Shown piece after piece: positions 18,230 to 26,409 of a stretch of DNA of 38,129 bases. A model generated the notes under the pieces. That model did no database searches. It saw only the letters and a program-made list of their open reading frames with translations, and was not told the origin of the DNA. The DNA is taken from assembly GCA_009840965.1 (NCBI GenBank), contig VXMT01000037.1, forward strand, positions 1 to 38,129, written 5' to 3'. How positions within the stretch are numbered: the first letter of the stretch is position 1; each line of letters begins with the position of its first letter. This DNA is from Chloroflexota bacterium. Lineage in GTDB: Bacteria; Chloroflexota; Dehalococcoidia; UBA2979. A program made the translations under genes and the position numbers.

Positions 18230-20437
18230 TCAGCCCTCGGAGCGGGCCACCGAGACGACGCCGCGCACGCTGTCCAGGCGGCTCATCAGGCGCGAGACCT
18301 GCGCCCGGCCCTCCGTTTCGAGGGTGAGGTGGATCGTCGTCATGCGGTCCTCGTGCTCCGTGCGCACGGCGACCATGTTCACGCGCTCGGCGGCGACGAG
18401 CGTGCTGATGTCCCGCAGCAGCCCGACGCGATCCCAGGCGTGGACCTCGACGGCGGCGGCGTAGAGCTCGCCCTCGCGGCCCCAGTCGCACTCGACGAAG
18501 CGCTGCGGCTCGGCGCCGTTGCGCGTGTTGTGGCAGTCGCGCCGGTGCACCGTGACGCCTCGGGAACGCGTGATGTAACCGATGATGTCGTCGCCCGGCA
18601 GCGGACTGCAGCAGCGGGCGAGCGTGACGTGCAGCCCCGCCGAGCCCAGCACGCGCACGTTCGGCGGCCCGCGCCGTACCGAGGGCGCGCGCGTGGTGAT
18701 CTCGGGCTGGTCGGGCAGGCGGTCGGCGAGCTTCTGGCCGAGCGCCTGCAACGAGACGTCGCCGTAGCCGATAGCCGCGAGCATGTCCTCGAAGGACTCG
18801 TAGTGGAACTCGCGGTGGAGGTCGTCGGACACCTCCTCGATGCCCATGCGCCTGCGTTCGCGCTCCAGCAGCTCGCGGCCCTTGGCGACGTTCTCGCCCC
18901 GCTTCTGCCGCCGGAACCACTGCCGCACCTTCTGCCGCGCGTGGCTCGACCCGAGGTAGCCGAGCTCCGGGTTGAGCCAGTCGCGCGAGGGTCCGCCGTC
19001 ACGCCGCCCGCGCACGATCTCGATCACGTCGCCGTTGCGCAGCTTCGTGCCCAGCGCCACCAGCCGCCCGTTGACCCTCGCGCCCGTGCAGTGGTGCCCG
19101 AGGTCGGTGTGGATGCGATAGGCGAAGTCGATCGGCGTTGAGCCCGCGGGGAGCACGCGCACATCGCCGCGAGGGGTAAAGACGAAGACCTGGTCACGGA
19201 AGACGTCCGTCTTCACCGAGTCGAGGAAGTCCTCGGTGCCGGAGGCCTCCTGCTGCCACTCGATCAGGTGGCGCAGCCAGGCCATCCGCTCCTCGTATTG
19301 GCGGTCGCGCGCGCTCGGGTTCTCCTTGTAGCGCCAGTGCGCGGCGACGCCGTACTCGGCGACCTCGTGCATCTCGCCCGTGCGGATCTGCACCTCGAAG
19401 GGGCGCGCGCCCGGCCCGAGCACGCTGGTGTGCAGCGACTGGTACATCGACTCCTTGGGGTTGCCGATGTAGTCATCGAAGCTGTTCGGGATCGGGTGCC
19501 AGGTCTGGTGCACGACGCCGAGCGCGTGGTAGCACTCGGCGACCGAGTTGACGATCACGCGCACCGCCAGCAGGTCATGGATCTGGTCGAAGGACTTTCC
19601 TTCGGCCGCGTAGCGCTGCATTTTCTCGTGGATCGAGTAGAGGTGCTTGACGCGCCCCGTCACGTCGGCCTCGATGCCCGCCTCCTCGAGGGATTCTCGC
19701 AGCCCGCGCTCGACGCGGCGCAGGAAGCGCTCGCGCTCCGTGCGGCGAGAGGCGAGCGTGGTGGCGACGCGGCGGTAGTGCTCGGGCTCGAGCACGCGGA
19801 AGGCGAGGTCCTCGAGCTGCCACTTCATCTGCCAGATGCCGAGCCGGCTCGCGAGCGGAGCGTAGATGTCCATCGTCTCGCGCGCGATCGCTTGCTGACG
19901 CTCGGTGTCCAGGAACTGGATCGTCTGCATGTTGTGCAGCCGGTCGGCGATCTTGACGATGACGACGCGCACGTCCTCGGCCATCGCGACCAGCATCTTG
20001 CGCAGGGTCTCGGCGTCCTCGGCGCTCTTGCGCGCGCCCAGCGCGACGCCCGCCGAGGGCAGGTGCTCGATCTTCGTCGCGCCCTCGACCATGCTCACGA
20101 CCTCGGCGCCGAAGCGCTGGCCCAGCTCGCGGGCGCTCACGTCGCAGTCCTCGATCACGTCGTGCAGCAGCGCCGCCTGGATCGTGTGCACGTCCATGTG
20201 CAGCCCCGCGACGTGCCGGGCGACGGAGACGGGGTGCACGATGTAGGGGTCGCCGGACTTGCGGGTCTGGCCCTCGTGGCACTCGGCGGCGAAGGCGTAG
20301 GCCTCGATGGCGGCCTCGACGCGATCCTCGGGGAGATAGTCGCGGAGCGCGCCGAACAGCTCGGCCGAGCCGTCCTGGCGCCCGGCCTGCCGGCCGCGGG
20401 ATGCGACGCGTTGCTTGCCCGGAGCGTCGCTGGTCAT
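18230..20437 (-). CDS. rel: Bifunctional (p)ppGpp synthetase/hydrolase Rel
   Basis: 735-aa RelA/SpoT homologue controlling the stringent response. The HD hydrolase domain has HDVIED at 92-97 and DRLHNMQT, so hydrolase activity is expected. The synthetase domain contains LLAVRVIVNSVAECYHALG and DYIGNPKESMYQSLHT. A TGS domain follows (VFTPRGDVRVLPAGSTPIDFAYRIHTDLGHHCTGARVNG), and an ACT domain ends the protein (DRVGLLRDISTLVAAERVNM). The ORF track runs on to 22129, but that part is antisense to hisS and has no similarity. ATG 20437 lacks a Shine-Dalgarno; TACGCT eight bases upstream with TTGCGG 17 bases beyond suggests a nearly leaderless mRNA. It is divergent from hisS, a neighbour of rel in many bacteria. 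Confidence 0.94.
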   Translation of the reverse strand: MTSDAPGKQRVASRGRQAGRQDGSAELFGALRDYLPEDRVEAAIEAYAFAAECHEGQTRKSGDPYIVHPVSVARHVAGLHMDVHTIQAALLHDVIEDCDVSARELGQRFGAEVVSMVEGATKIEHLPSAGVALGARKSAEDAETLRKMLVAMAEDVRVVIVKIADRLHNMQTIQFLDTERQQAIARETMDIYAPLASRLGIWQMKWQLEDLAFRVLEPEHYRRVATTLASRRTERERFLRRVERGLRESLEEAGIEADVTGRVKHLYSIHEKMQRYAAEGKSFDQIHDLLAVRVIVNSVAECYHALGVVHQTWHPIPNSFDDYIGNPKESMYQSLHTSVLGPGARPFEVQIRTGEMHEVAEYGVAAHWRYKENPSARDRQYEERMAWLRHLIEWQQEASGTEDFLDSVKTDVFRDQVFVFTPRGDVRVLPAGSTPIDFAYRIHTDLGHHCTGARVNGRLVALGTKLRNGDVIEIVRGRRDGGPSRDWLNPELGYLGSSHARQKVRQWFRRQKRGENVAKGRELLERERRRMGIEEVSDDLHREFHYESFEDMLAAIGYGDVSLQALGQKLADRLPDQPEITTRAPSVRRGPPNVRVLGSAGLHVTLARCCSPLPGDDIIGYITRSRGVTVHRRDCHNTRNGAEPQRFVECDWGREGELYAAAVEVHAWDRVGLLRDISTLVAAERVNMVAVRTEHEDRMTTIHLTLETEGRAQVSRLMSRLDSVRGVVSVARSEG

Positions 20438-20445
20438 GTGCGTTG

Positions 20446-20474
20446 AGCGTATGCCGTGCGCGCCATCGCCGCAA
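20446..20474 (-). promoter_or_regulatory. Promoter of rel
   Basis: Minus-strand TTGCGG, 17-base spacer, TACGCT; the box ends eight bases before the rel ATG. Confidence 0.5.
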
Positions 20475-20528
20475 CGCTGGGCGGCTCCGACGGAGCCCGT
20501 GCGCACTGCGCCAGCGGCGGCGAGGCCG

Positions 20529-20534
20529 TAGGCT
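20529..20534 (+). promoter_or_regulatory. Candidate -10 box of hisS
   Basis: TAGGCT 32 bases before the hisS start; no good -35 is seen. The same hexamer precedes nfuA and the DUF4145 gene. Confidence 0.3.
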
Positions 20535-20566
20535 GGAGGGGCGGCGAGGCGGCCTCGGAGGAGACG

Positions 20567-21844
20567 ATGGCGGATCTGCAGGCGCCTCGAGGCATGAGCG
20601 ACCTTCTGCCCGAGGACGAGGCCTCGTGGCGCTTCGTCCGCGACACGACGGAGCGCGTCGCCGGCCTCTTCGGCTACTCGCTGATCGCCACGCCGATCGT
20701 CGAGGACGCCCGCGTCTTCTCCCGCACATCGGGCGACGAGAGCGACATCGTCTCCAAGGAGATGTACGTCTTCGAGGACCGTGGTGGCGGCGAGCTGGCG
20801 CTGCGTCCCGAGGGCACCGCCTCGGTCTGCCGCGCCTACCTGGAACACGGCATGGCGAGCCGTCCGCAGCCCGTGCGCCTCTACTACTTCGGCCCGATGT
20901 TCCGCTACGACCGCCCGCAGGCCGGCCGCTACCGCCAGCTCTGGCAGCTCGGCGCGGAGTGCATCGGCGACCCATCCCCGGCGGCCGACGCCGAGGTAAT
21001 CGAACTGCAGCACACGATCTTCCGCGAGCTCGGGCTCGATGACCTCGTGCTGCGCATCAACTCGATCGGCACGGCCGGGACGCGCCGCGCCTACGTCGAG
21101 CGGCTGCGCGAGCACCTGCGCCCGCACCTCGACACGCTCTCGCACGACTCGCAGCGGCGCTTCGAAACGAACCCCCTGCGCATCCTCGACTCGAAGGAGG
21201 ACGCCTCCCTCCCGGCCGTGCGCGAGGCGCCAAGCATCCTCGACCACCTCTCCGCCGAGGACGCCGAGCACTTCGCCACGGTCCGCTCCCTGCTCGAGGC
21301 CGCGGGCGTCGCGTACGAGGTCGCGCCGCGCATCGTGCGCGGGCTGGACTACTACGCGCGCACGGTCTGGGAGTTCGAGCCGCCCTCGGAGGACGGCGCG
21401 GAGCTCGGCGGGCAGGCGACGGTGGGCGCGGGCGGACGCTACGACGGGCTGATCGAGCTGCTCGGCGGCCCGCCCACGCCGGGCACCGGCTTCGCCACGG
21501 GCATCGAGCGCACGCTGCTGAACATGCACGAGCGCGGTGTCGAGGCGCCCTCGACGGATGCCATCGACGTGGCGACGATCCCGCTCGGCGAGGATGGTCC
21601 GGCGGCGGCCCTGCGCCTGGCGCAGGCGCTGCGCGCCGCCGGCCTCGCGGTGCGCGCGGGCGCCCCCGGCCGCTCGCTGCGCGCGCAGCTCCGAGGCGCG
21701 AACGCCTCGGGCGCACGCTACGCCGCCATCGTCGGCGACGACGAAGCCGCCCGCAGCGTCGTCCAGCTCAAGCCGCTCCTCGACGACGGCGACCAGTTCG
21801 AGGTCGCGGTCGGCGACGCGGCGGCGGCGGTGCGCGCTCGCTAG
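20567..21844 (+). CDS. hisS: Histidine--tRNA ligase
   Basis: Charges tRNA-His with histidine; class II synthetase of 425 aa, normal length. The N-terminus LQAPRGMSDLLP is typical; motif 2 is MFRYDRPQAGRYRQLWQLGAECIG, the histidine-binding motifs are LRPEGTASVCR and GLDYYARTVWEF, and motif 3 is GTGFATGIERTLL. The C-terminal anticodon-binding domain runs from about residue 325 and is a little variable at its end. The track's upstream extension is noncoding; ATG 20567 has GGAGGAGACG directly before it. Its TAG stop shares CTAG with the stop of the convergent glycosylase gene. Confidence 0.93.
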   Translation: MADLQAPRGMSDLLPEDEASWRFVRDTTERVAGLFGYSLIATPIVEDARVFSRTSGDESDIVSKEMYVFEDRGGGELALRPEGTASVCRAYLEHGMASRPQPVRLYYFGPMFRYDRPQAGRYRQLWQLGAECIGDPSPAADAEVIELQHTIFRELGLDDLVLRINSIGTAGTRRAYVERLREHLRPHLDTLSHDSQRRFETNPLRILDSKEDASLPAVREAPSILDHLSAEDAEHFATVRSLLEAAGVAYEVAPRIVRGLDYYARTVWEFEPPSEDGAELGGQATVGAGGRYDGLIELLGGPPTPGTGFATGIERTLLNMHERGVEAPSTDAIDVATIPLGEDGPAAALRLAQALRAAGLAVRAGAPGRSLRAQLRGANASGARYAAIVGDDEAARSVVQLKPLLDDGDQFEVAVGDAAAAVRAR

Positions 21845-22707
21845 CAGGGCGTTGGCGCAGGCTCTTGTTTCTCGAGCTGGTCGAGGAAGAGCAGTTGGCC
21901 CGCGTAGCCTGCGTGTTCGCCGAAGTGATCCCGGACCCACTGCATGAGCTGTGCGTTCTCCGCGCCCGGTGTGTATTTCTTCCCGTAGCGCTCCAGACCC
22001 TTGCCGATGTTGGTGTCGACAGGGAATGCCTCTCCCTTGTCGAGGGCGAAGAGACAGACGCAGTCGGCAATCTTCGGACCGATGTCCTGATAACTCATCA
22101 GGAAACCCCTGGCTAGCGGATGTGGCCAACGGGCTAGCGCGTTCAGATCCAGCACGCCTTCGGTAATGTGCCGAGCAACCTCATGGATTCGGCTTGCGCG
22201 ACTCAGTCCGAGATTCATCCCCTTCAGCTTGCTCTCGCCGGCGGCCGCCAAGCGTCCGGGCGATGGGAATGAATGGAGTGTCACGCCGTCGAGAGTCAGG
22301 GGTTCGCCGTAGCGCTTCGCGAGCTTGTCCACGATCGCGGTGATGCCCTCGATCTTGTTGTTCTGGGAGCAGATGTAGGCGATCAGGCACTCCCACGGAT
22401 CCGGCCGCAGGATCCTCATGCCACCGTACTGCTCCACCAGCCCGCGCAGCTTGTCGTCCTCGCGCAGCGCGTCGTGGACCGGCGCGATGTCCTGGTCGAG
22501 GCGGAAGTAGCTTCGGACATCGGCGGCCAGCGACTCCTCGGCTGGGTTGCTGCGGAACTCAATCCCGCCATCGCAGTTGCGCACCTTGATCAGGTGGCCC
22601 TTCACGAAGCCGTAGTACCAGCCGTCCGTCCCCTCGCACCAGCGGAAGGCCTGCGCCTGCAGCCAGCGAAGGTCCAACTCGAACGGTTGACGGGCGGTCA
22701 AGTACAA
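21841..22707 (-). CDS. ogg: OGG1-type 8-oxoguanine DNA glycosylase/lyase
   Basis: 288-aa base-excision repair enzyme of the OGG1 family: an N-terminal OGG_N-like beta domain (residues 5-100) and a HhH-GPD core. SQNNKIEGI at 114-122, the hairpin MSYQDIGPKIADCVCLFALDK with catalytic lysine K212, and PVDTN with catalytic aspartate D231 match human OGG1 K249/D268 positions. It should remove 8-oxoguanine opposite C and nick the strand. Most bacteria use MutM instead. I start it at TTG 22707, because AAAGGAGG lies six bases before it; the track's start adds 33 residues without similarity. Codon use is less GC-biased than in the neighbours, hinting at transfer. It follows a DUF5615 gene by 61 bases. 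Confidence 0.87.
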   Translation of the reverse strand: MYLTARQPFELDLRWLQAQAFRWCEGTDGWYYGFVKGHLIKVRNCDGGIEFRSNPAEESLAADVRSYFRLDQDIAPVHDALREDDKLRGLVEQYGGMRILRPDPWECLIAYICSQNNKIEGITAIVDKLAKRYGEPLTLDGVTLHSFPSPGRLAAAGESKLKGMNLGLSRASRIHEVARHITEGVLDLNALARWPHPLARGFLMSYQDIGPKIADCVCLFALDKGEAFPVDTNIGKGLERYGKKYTPGAENAQLMQWVRDHFGEHAGYAGQLLFLDQLEKQEPAPTPC

Positions 22708-22713
22708 GACAGT

Positions 22714-22721
22714 CCTCCTTT
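22714..22721 (-). promoter_or_regulatory. Ribosome binding site fixing the ogg TTG start
   Basis: AAAGGAGG on the minus strand, six bases before TTG 22707, the strongest Shine-Dalgarno in the window. Confidence 0.75.
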
Positions 22722-22768
22722 GATTCGGGTGAGCGCCGACCCTGGCTCCCGCTAGCGGCGCCTCGAAC

Positions 22769-23137
22769 TCAGTCGATCGGGGACAGCCAGAGCTCGCCCT
22801 CGACATCCTCGCCAGAGGTCAGCAGAGCGTCGAGCGCCGTTACGAGGCGGCCTCCGGCCCGGGCGCCTGAGCGAGTGCGGAGCCAGGTTTGGTCATCCGT
22901 GAAGATGCACGCCGGGTACGGGCGGCCGGCTCGCAACTCCGCCTGGGCCATGGGCCGGAAGTCCTTGGCGTTCTCGGTAACGACGACTCGGCCCTCGGCC
23001 ACGGCCGCCGCCAGGATCACGGCGTCAGGCCGGGTTCGGAGGTCGTGGCGTTCTGCGACCGAAACCACGTCATGCCCACGCTCGCGCAGGGCCTGAGCAA
23101 CGAACCGAGGCCACATCTCGTCGATGAGCAGCCTCAA
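22769..23137 (-). CDS. DUF5615 family PIN-like protein (putative toxin)
   Basis: 122-aa protein with a PIN-like fold of the DUF5615 family. MRLLIDEMWPRFVAQALRERGHDVVSVAE carries the first acidic residue, DAVILAAAVAEGRVVVTENAKDF the central D and the TxNxxDF motif typical of these proteins. PIN relatives are metal-dependent RNases; DUF5615 proteins are mostly annotated from their pairing with DUF433 antitoxins, and direct proof of toxicity is limited. The start is TTG 23137, overlapping the upstream DUF433 stop as TTGA, consistent with toxin translation depending on the antitoxin. No separate Shine-Dalgarno is obvious. Confidence 0.8.
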   Translation of the reverse strand: MRLLIDEMWPRFVAQALRERGHDVVSVAERHDLRTRPDAVILAAAVAEGRVVVTENAKDFRPMAQAELRAGRPYPACIFTDDQTWLRTRSGARAGGRLVTALDALLTSGEDVEGELWLSPID

Positions 23138-23478
23138 CCGGCGGGCAGCTTCTGCTTACTGAGCCAGTCAGCTCTGGCTCGCTCGGAGTACTCATCGAGG
23201 TCGCGGAGCCACTCGTCGATCTCGTCGCGGTACTCGAGGTAGTAGCGGATGGCCGCCAGCACGACGCCAGTCGGGAGTTCCATCTGCTCGGCTGTGTCAG
23301 AGGCCGCGGCCTCAATGGCTGCCTCGCCGTCGAGCGGTTGTTCCCGGAATAGCCGCGCGAGCACCCAGACCTGCGGTCCGTCCGCCGTCGCCGGGCGGCG
23401 TCCCGCGGCCCCGTCGCGGAAGACGATGCCCGGATGACGCTTCATCCGTCGCTTCTCTTCGGCCAGCGTGATCGCCAT
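23134..23478 (-). CDS. DUF433 family protein (putative antitoxin of the DUF5615 pair)
   Basis: 114-aa DUF433 protein, a family with a winged-helix/HTH region that often acts as antitoxin for DUF5615. RHPGIVFRDGAAGRRPA and VWVLARLFRE form the family core, and LPTGVVLAAIRYYLEYRDEIDEWL the second conserved block. The C-terminal charged helix (residues 90-114) may bind the toxin. The large track ORF above it is antisense to prfA and is not real. ATG 23478 has AGGGGG upstream; ATG 23502, eight codons earlier and close to a TACGAT box at 23515-23520, is also possible. It is divergent from prfA. Autoregulation by the pair is typical but not visible. Confidence 0.78.
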   Translation of the reverse strand: MAITLAEEKRRMKRHPGIVFRDGAAGRRPATADGPQVWVLARLFREQPLDGEAAIEAAASDTAEQMELPTGVVLAAIRYYLEYRDEIDEWLRDLDEYSERARADWLSKQKLPAG

Positions 23479-23559
23479 CGCGGCCCCCTGCACGTCGTGC
23501 ATCTCGCCGCACACATCGTAGCACCGGCGCTCGCGCGGGCTCCCGGACCCGCCCCCTGC

Positions 23560-23565
23560 TACCCT
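23560..23565 (+). promoter_or_regulatory. -10 box of prfA, leaderless
   Basis: TACCCT followed by six bases and then the prfA ATG; there is no Shine-Dalgarno. The -35 is not recognisable. Confidence 0.5.
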
Positions 23566-23571
23566 AGTCCC

Positions 23572-24642
23572 ATGCACGAACGTATCGCGGAGATCGAGGC
23601 GCGCTTCGAGGAGCTGACGGAGCTCCTTAGCGACCCGGAGCTGGCGTCCGACCACCGCCGCATGGCCGAACTCGCCCGCGAACGCTCCCGCCTCGAGCCG
23701 ATCGTCGACCTCGGGCGGCGCTTCCGCGAGACGGAGGAGGCGCTCGCCGATGCGCGCGACCTGCTGCGCTCGGGCGACGAGGACGAGCGCGAGCTCGCCC
23801 GCGAGGAGGAGGAGCGGCTCACTCCGCTGCTCGCCGACCTCGAGGAGGAGCTGAAGCTCGCACTGCTGCCCCGCGACCCCGCCGACGAGAAGGACGCGAT
23901 CATCGAGATCCGCGCCGGCGCGGGCGGCGAGGAGGCGGCGCTCTTCGCCGCCGACCTGTTCCGCATGTACCAGCGCTACGCCGAACGCCAGGGCTGGCGG
24001 CTGGAGGTGCTCAACACCTCGGAGGCCGGGCCCGGCGGCTACCGCGAGATGACCTTCGAGCTGTCCGGCGAGGACGCCTACCGCCGCATGAAGCACGAGT
24101 CCGGCGTGCACCGCGTGCAGCGCGTCCCGGAAACCGAGTCGCAGGGCCGCATCCACACCTCGACGGCCACCGTCGCCGTCCTGCCCGAGGTCGACGAGGT
24201 GGAAGTCGAGATCGACTGGTCCGAGGTGCGGACGGACATCTTCCACGCCTCGAGCGCGGGCGGGCAGAACGTCAACAAGGTCGCCACCGCCGTGCGCTTC
24301 ACCCACGAGCCGACCGGCATCGTCGTCGTCTGCCAGGACGAGCGCTCACAGGCCAAGAACCGCGCGAAGGCGGAGAGCGTGCTGCGCGCCCGCCTCTACG
24401 AGCTGGAGCGGGCGAAGGCCGACGCCGAGGTCGCCGACGCACGCCGGTCGCAGGTCGGCAGCGGCGACCGCTCGGAGAAGATCCGCACCTACAACTTCCC
24501 CGACGACCGCGTGACCGACCATCGCGTGCGGCTCACCAGGCACGGCCTCCCGCGCATCCTCGACGGCGAGATCGACGCGCTGATCGACGCCGTCGCGATG
24601 GAGGAGCAGTCCCGCCTCCTGCAGCAGGCCGCGACGACCTGA
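23572..24642 (+). CDS. prfA: Peptide chain release factor 1
   Basis: Class I release factor reading UAA and UAG; 356 aa. The tripeptide anticodon is the PET of VQRVPETESQGRIHTS, the RF1 pattern rather than the SPF of RF2, and the hydrolysis loop GGQ is at 230-232 in SSAGGQNVNKV. The N-terminal helical domain (residues 1-100) is rich in Glu and Arg. ATG 23572 has no Shine-Dalgarno but a TACCCT box six bases before it, so the transcript is probably leaderless; the earlier track start is unsupported. The next gene encodes PrmC, the enzyme that methylates the GGQ glutamine, a classic pairing. Confidence 0.95.
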   Translation: MHERIAEIEARFEELTELLSDPELASDHRRMAELARERSRLEPIVDLGRRFRETEEALADARDLLRSGDEDERELAREEEERLTPLLADLEEELKLALLPRDPADEKDAIIEIRAGAGGEEAALFAADLFRMYQRYAERQGWRLEVLNTSEAGPGGYREMTFELSGEDAYRRMKHESGVHRVQRVPETESQGRIHTSTATVAVLPEVDEVEVEIDWSEVRTDIFHASSAGGQNVNKVATAVRFTHEPTGIVVVCQDERSQAKNRAKAESVLRARLYELERAKADAEVADARRSQVGSGDRSEKIRTYNFPDDRVTDHRVRLTRHGLPRILDGEIDALIDAVAMEEQSRLLQQAATT

Positions 24643-24652
24643 CCACCGCCCG

Positions 24653-25576
24653 ATGGCGCTTGACCCCGACAGCCCCGACAGCCCCGAGGAGAGCGTCGGC
24701 GCGCTGCTGCTGGAGGCGGCGCGGGGGCTGGTCGCTGCCTGGGCCGCGGAGAGCCTCGACGAGGCGCGGCTGGAGACCGACCTGCTCTACGGCGAGGCGG
24801 CGGGGCTGAGCCGCGCGCAGGTGATCGCAGCCGGCCGCGACGCGCCGCCCCCCGAGGCGCGCGCGCGTTTCGAGGCGCTGCTGAGGCGCCGCATGGCGCG
24901 CGAGCCGCTGGCCTACATCCTCGGCCGCCGCGAGTTCCACGGCCTGACGTTCGAGGTCGGCCCCGGCGTGCTGATCCCGCGCCCCGAGACCGAGACGCTG
25001 GTCGAGACGGCGCTGGCGGCGATCCGCGAGCACCCGAGCGCCCGCCGCATCGTGCGGGTCGCCGACGCGGGAACGGGCAGCGGCGCGGTCGCGATCGCGA
25101 TCGCGCGGCATGCGCCCTCGGCGAAGGTGTTTGCGACGGACGCCTCGACGGAGGCGCTGGCCTGGGCGGGCCGCAACCGCGCGCGGCTGGGGCCGATGGA
25201 GCGGGTCGTGCTGCTCGCCGGCGACCTGCTGGAGCCGATCGGCGAGCCGCTCGACGTGGTCGCCGCGAACCTGCCCTACATCCCGACCGACGAGTACGAG
25301 CGCCTGCCGGAGGAGATCCGCGCCGGCGAGCCGCGCCTCGCCGTCGACGGCGGCGACGACGGCCTCGAGCTGGTCCGCCGCCTCGTCGACCAGCTCCCGC
25401 AGCACCTCGCGGACGGCCCGGTCGCCGTCCTGCTCGAGCTCGGCGGCGGCCAGACCCCCTTCGTCGCCGACTGGCTCACGACCGCCCTCGGCGGCGCTGG
25501 TGCCGACGTGACTGTCGAGGTGCACCGCGACCTCGCGGGCAACCGGCGGGTGCTGGAGGTGCGGCGGGGGTATTGA
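24653..25576 (+). CDS. prmC: Release factor glutamine methyltransferase PrmC/HemK
   Basis: SAM-dependent enzyme that N5-methylates the glutamine of the GGQ motif in RF1 and RF2, 307 aa. The N-terminal helical domain contains ARLETDLL and REPLAYILGRREFHGL, the SAM-binding motif I is VADAGTGSGAVAIAIA, and the substrate-binding motif is NLPY (206-209), a variant of the usual NPPY seen in part of the family. Two aspartates after motif I (FATDAS and AGDLLE) are in expected places. ATG 24653 follows the prfA stop by 10 bases, so the two are cotranscribed. The residues before 15 are Asp/Pro/Ser repeats and poorly conserved. Confidence 0.93.
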   Translation: MALDPDSPDSPEESVGALLLEAARGLVAAWAAESLDEARLETDLLYGEAAGLSRAQVIAAGRDAPPPEARARFEALLRRRMAREPLAYILGRREFHGLTFEVGPGVLIPRPETETLVETALAAIREHPSARRIVRVADAGTGSGAVAIAIARHAPSAKVFATDASTEALAWAGRNRARLGPMERVVLLAGDLLEPIGEPLDVVAANLPYIPTDEYERLPEEIRAGEPRLAVDGGDDGLELVRRLVDQLPQHLADGPVAVLLELGGGQTPFVADWLTTALGGAGADVTVEVHRDLAGNRRVLEVRRGY

Positions 25577-25581
25577 CGAGC

Positions 25582-25611
25582 CTGCCGTCCCGCCCTCGTA
25601 CGTTGTAGGCT
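25582..25611 (+). promoter_or_regulatory. Candidate promoter of the DUF4145 gene
   Basis: CTGCCG, 18-base spacer and TAGGCT, about 35 bases before the TTG start. Confidence 0.35.
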
Positions 25612-25645
25612 GCACTTAGAGTCCCGTGGTTGGAGAAGAGCAACA

Positions 25646-26386
25646 TTGGCTTGGTCTTGGACATGCCCCCGCTGCCAGTCACCACAAGTCGTAACTGGTG
25701 CCGCTCTCGCTTTGGAAGGTGCGTTGCTGAGCGTCGACCCTTTGGGCGACCACGCTATCCGCGCCCAACTGATTTGCTGTGCCGCAGCCGAGTGCGGGGG
25801 CTACGAGCTCACGGTGAAGCATGGTCCTGGCTATTGGTCTCCCGGCCGTAGGAGCCTCGAGAACCTCATCTTCGATGAAGGCTCCACAACCACTCGACTC
25901 GTGCCGTCGTCGCGAGCGCGATCGTATCCCGACTATGTGCCTGCTCCAATACGTCAGGACTACGAGGAGGCGTGTGCAATCGAGCAAGCCAGTCCGAAGG
26001 CGGCCGCCACCTTGGCCCGCCGCGCGATCCAAGGAATGATCCGTGACTACTGGAAGGTCGAAGGAGAGAGAACCCTCTGGCACGAAATCGAAGCACTCAA
26101 GGGCAAGCCTGAAGTTACTTCCGAAACGTGGGAAGCGATCGATGCAGTTCGCAAAGTCGGGAACATCGGCGCGCATATGGAGAAGGACATCAACGTCATC
26201 ATCGACGTTGACCCGAATGAGGCGGCGGCGCTCATCGGCCTGATCGAGATGCTCATCGAGGACTGGTACGTCGCCCGTCATAGTCGCCAAGAGCGCTTGA
26301 CGATTGTGAAGCAGATCGGCGACTCAAAGGACGCGGCCAAGACCGCATCACCGGATGCCGCCCTTTCGGCAGAGGCCGCTCAGTAG
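25646..26386 (+). CDS. DUF4145 domain protein with N-terminal zinc-ribbon-like cysteines
   Basis: 246-aa protein of unknown function. Two cysteine pairs (CPRC at 7-10, and C-C with ECGG around 44-51) could form a zinc ribbon. The DUF4145 part runs from about residue 100 to 210: ASPKAAATLARRAIQGMIRD, LWHEIEALKGK, and VRKVGNIGAHMEKDIN, a motif type shared with HEPN-like proteins. DUF4145 domains also occur in restriction and defence proteins, but this one stands alone. Its GC content and third-position bias are clearly lower than those of prmC and guaB, suggesting recent acquisition. Start TTG 25646 is supported by GGAGAAGAG just upstream and by the position of CPRC. Confidence 0.78.
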   Translation: MAWSWTCPRCQSPQVVTGAALALEGALLSVDPLGDHAIRAQLICCAAAECGGYELTVKHGPGYWSPGRRSLENLIFDEGSTTTRLVPSSRARSYPDYVPAPIRQDYEEACAIEQASPKAAATLARRAIQGMIRDYWKVEGERTLWHEIEALKGKPEVTSETWEAIDAVRKVGNIGAHMEKDINVIIDVDPNEAAALIGLIEMLIEDWYVARHSRQERLTIVKQIGDSKDAAKTASPDAALSAEAAQ

Positions 26387-26409
26387 ACCGCGGGCTGCGC
26401 CACGCTGCC

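Noticed and set aside
20438-22129. Upstream extension of the rel ORF to 1299 aa
   Set aside because: Antisense to hisS and without similarity; the Rel N-terminus is normal from ATG 20437.
23503-24306. Upstream extension of the DUF433 ORF
   Set aside because: Antisense to prfA; the DUF433 core lies in the last 114 codons.
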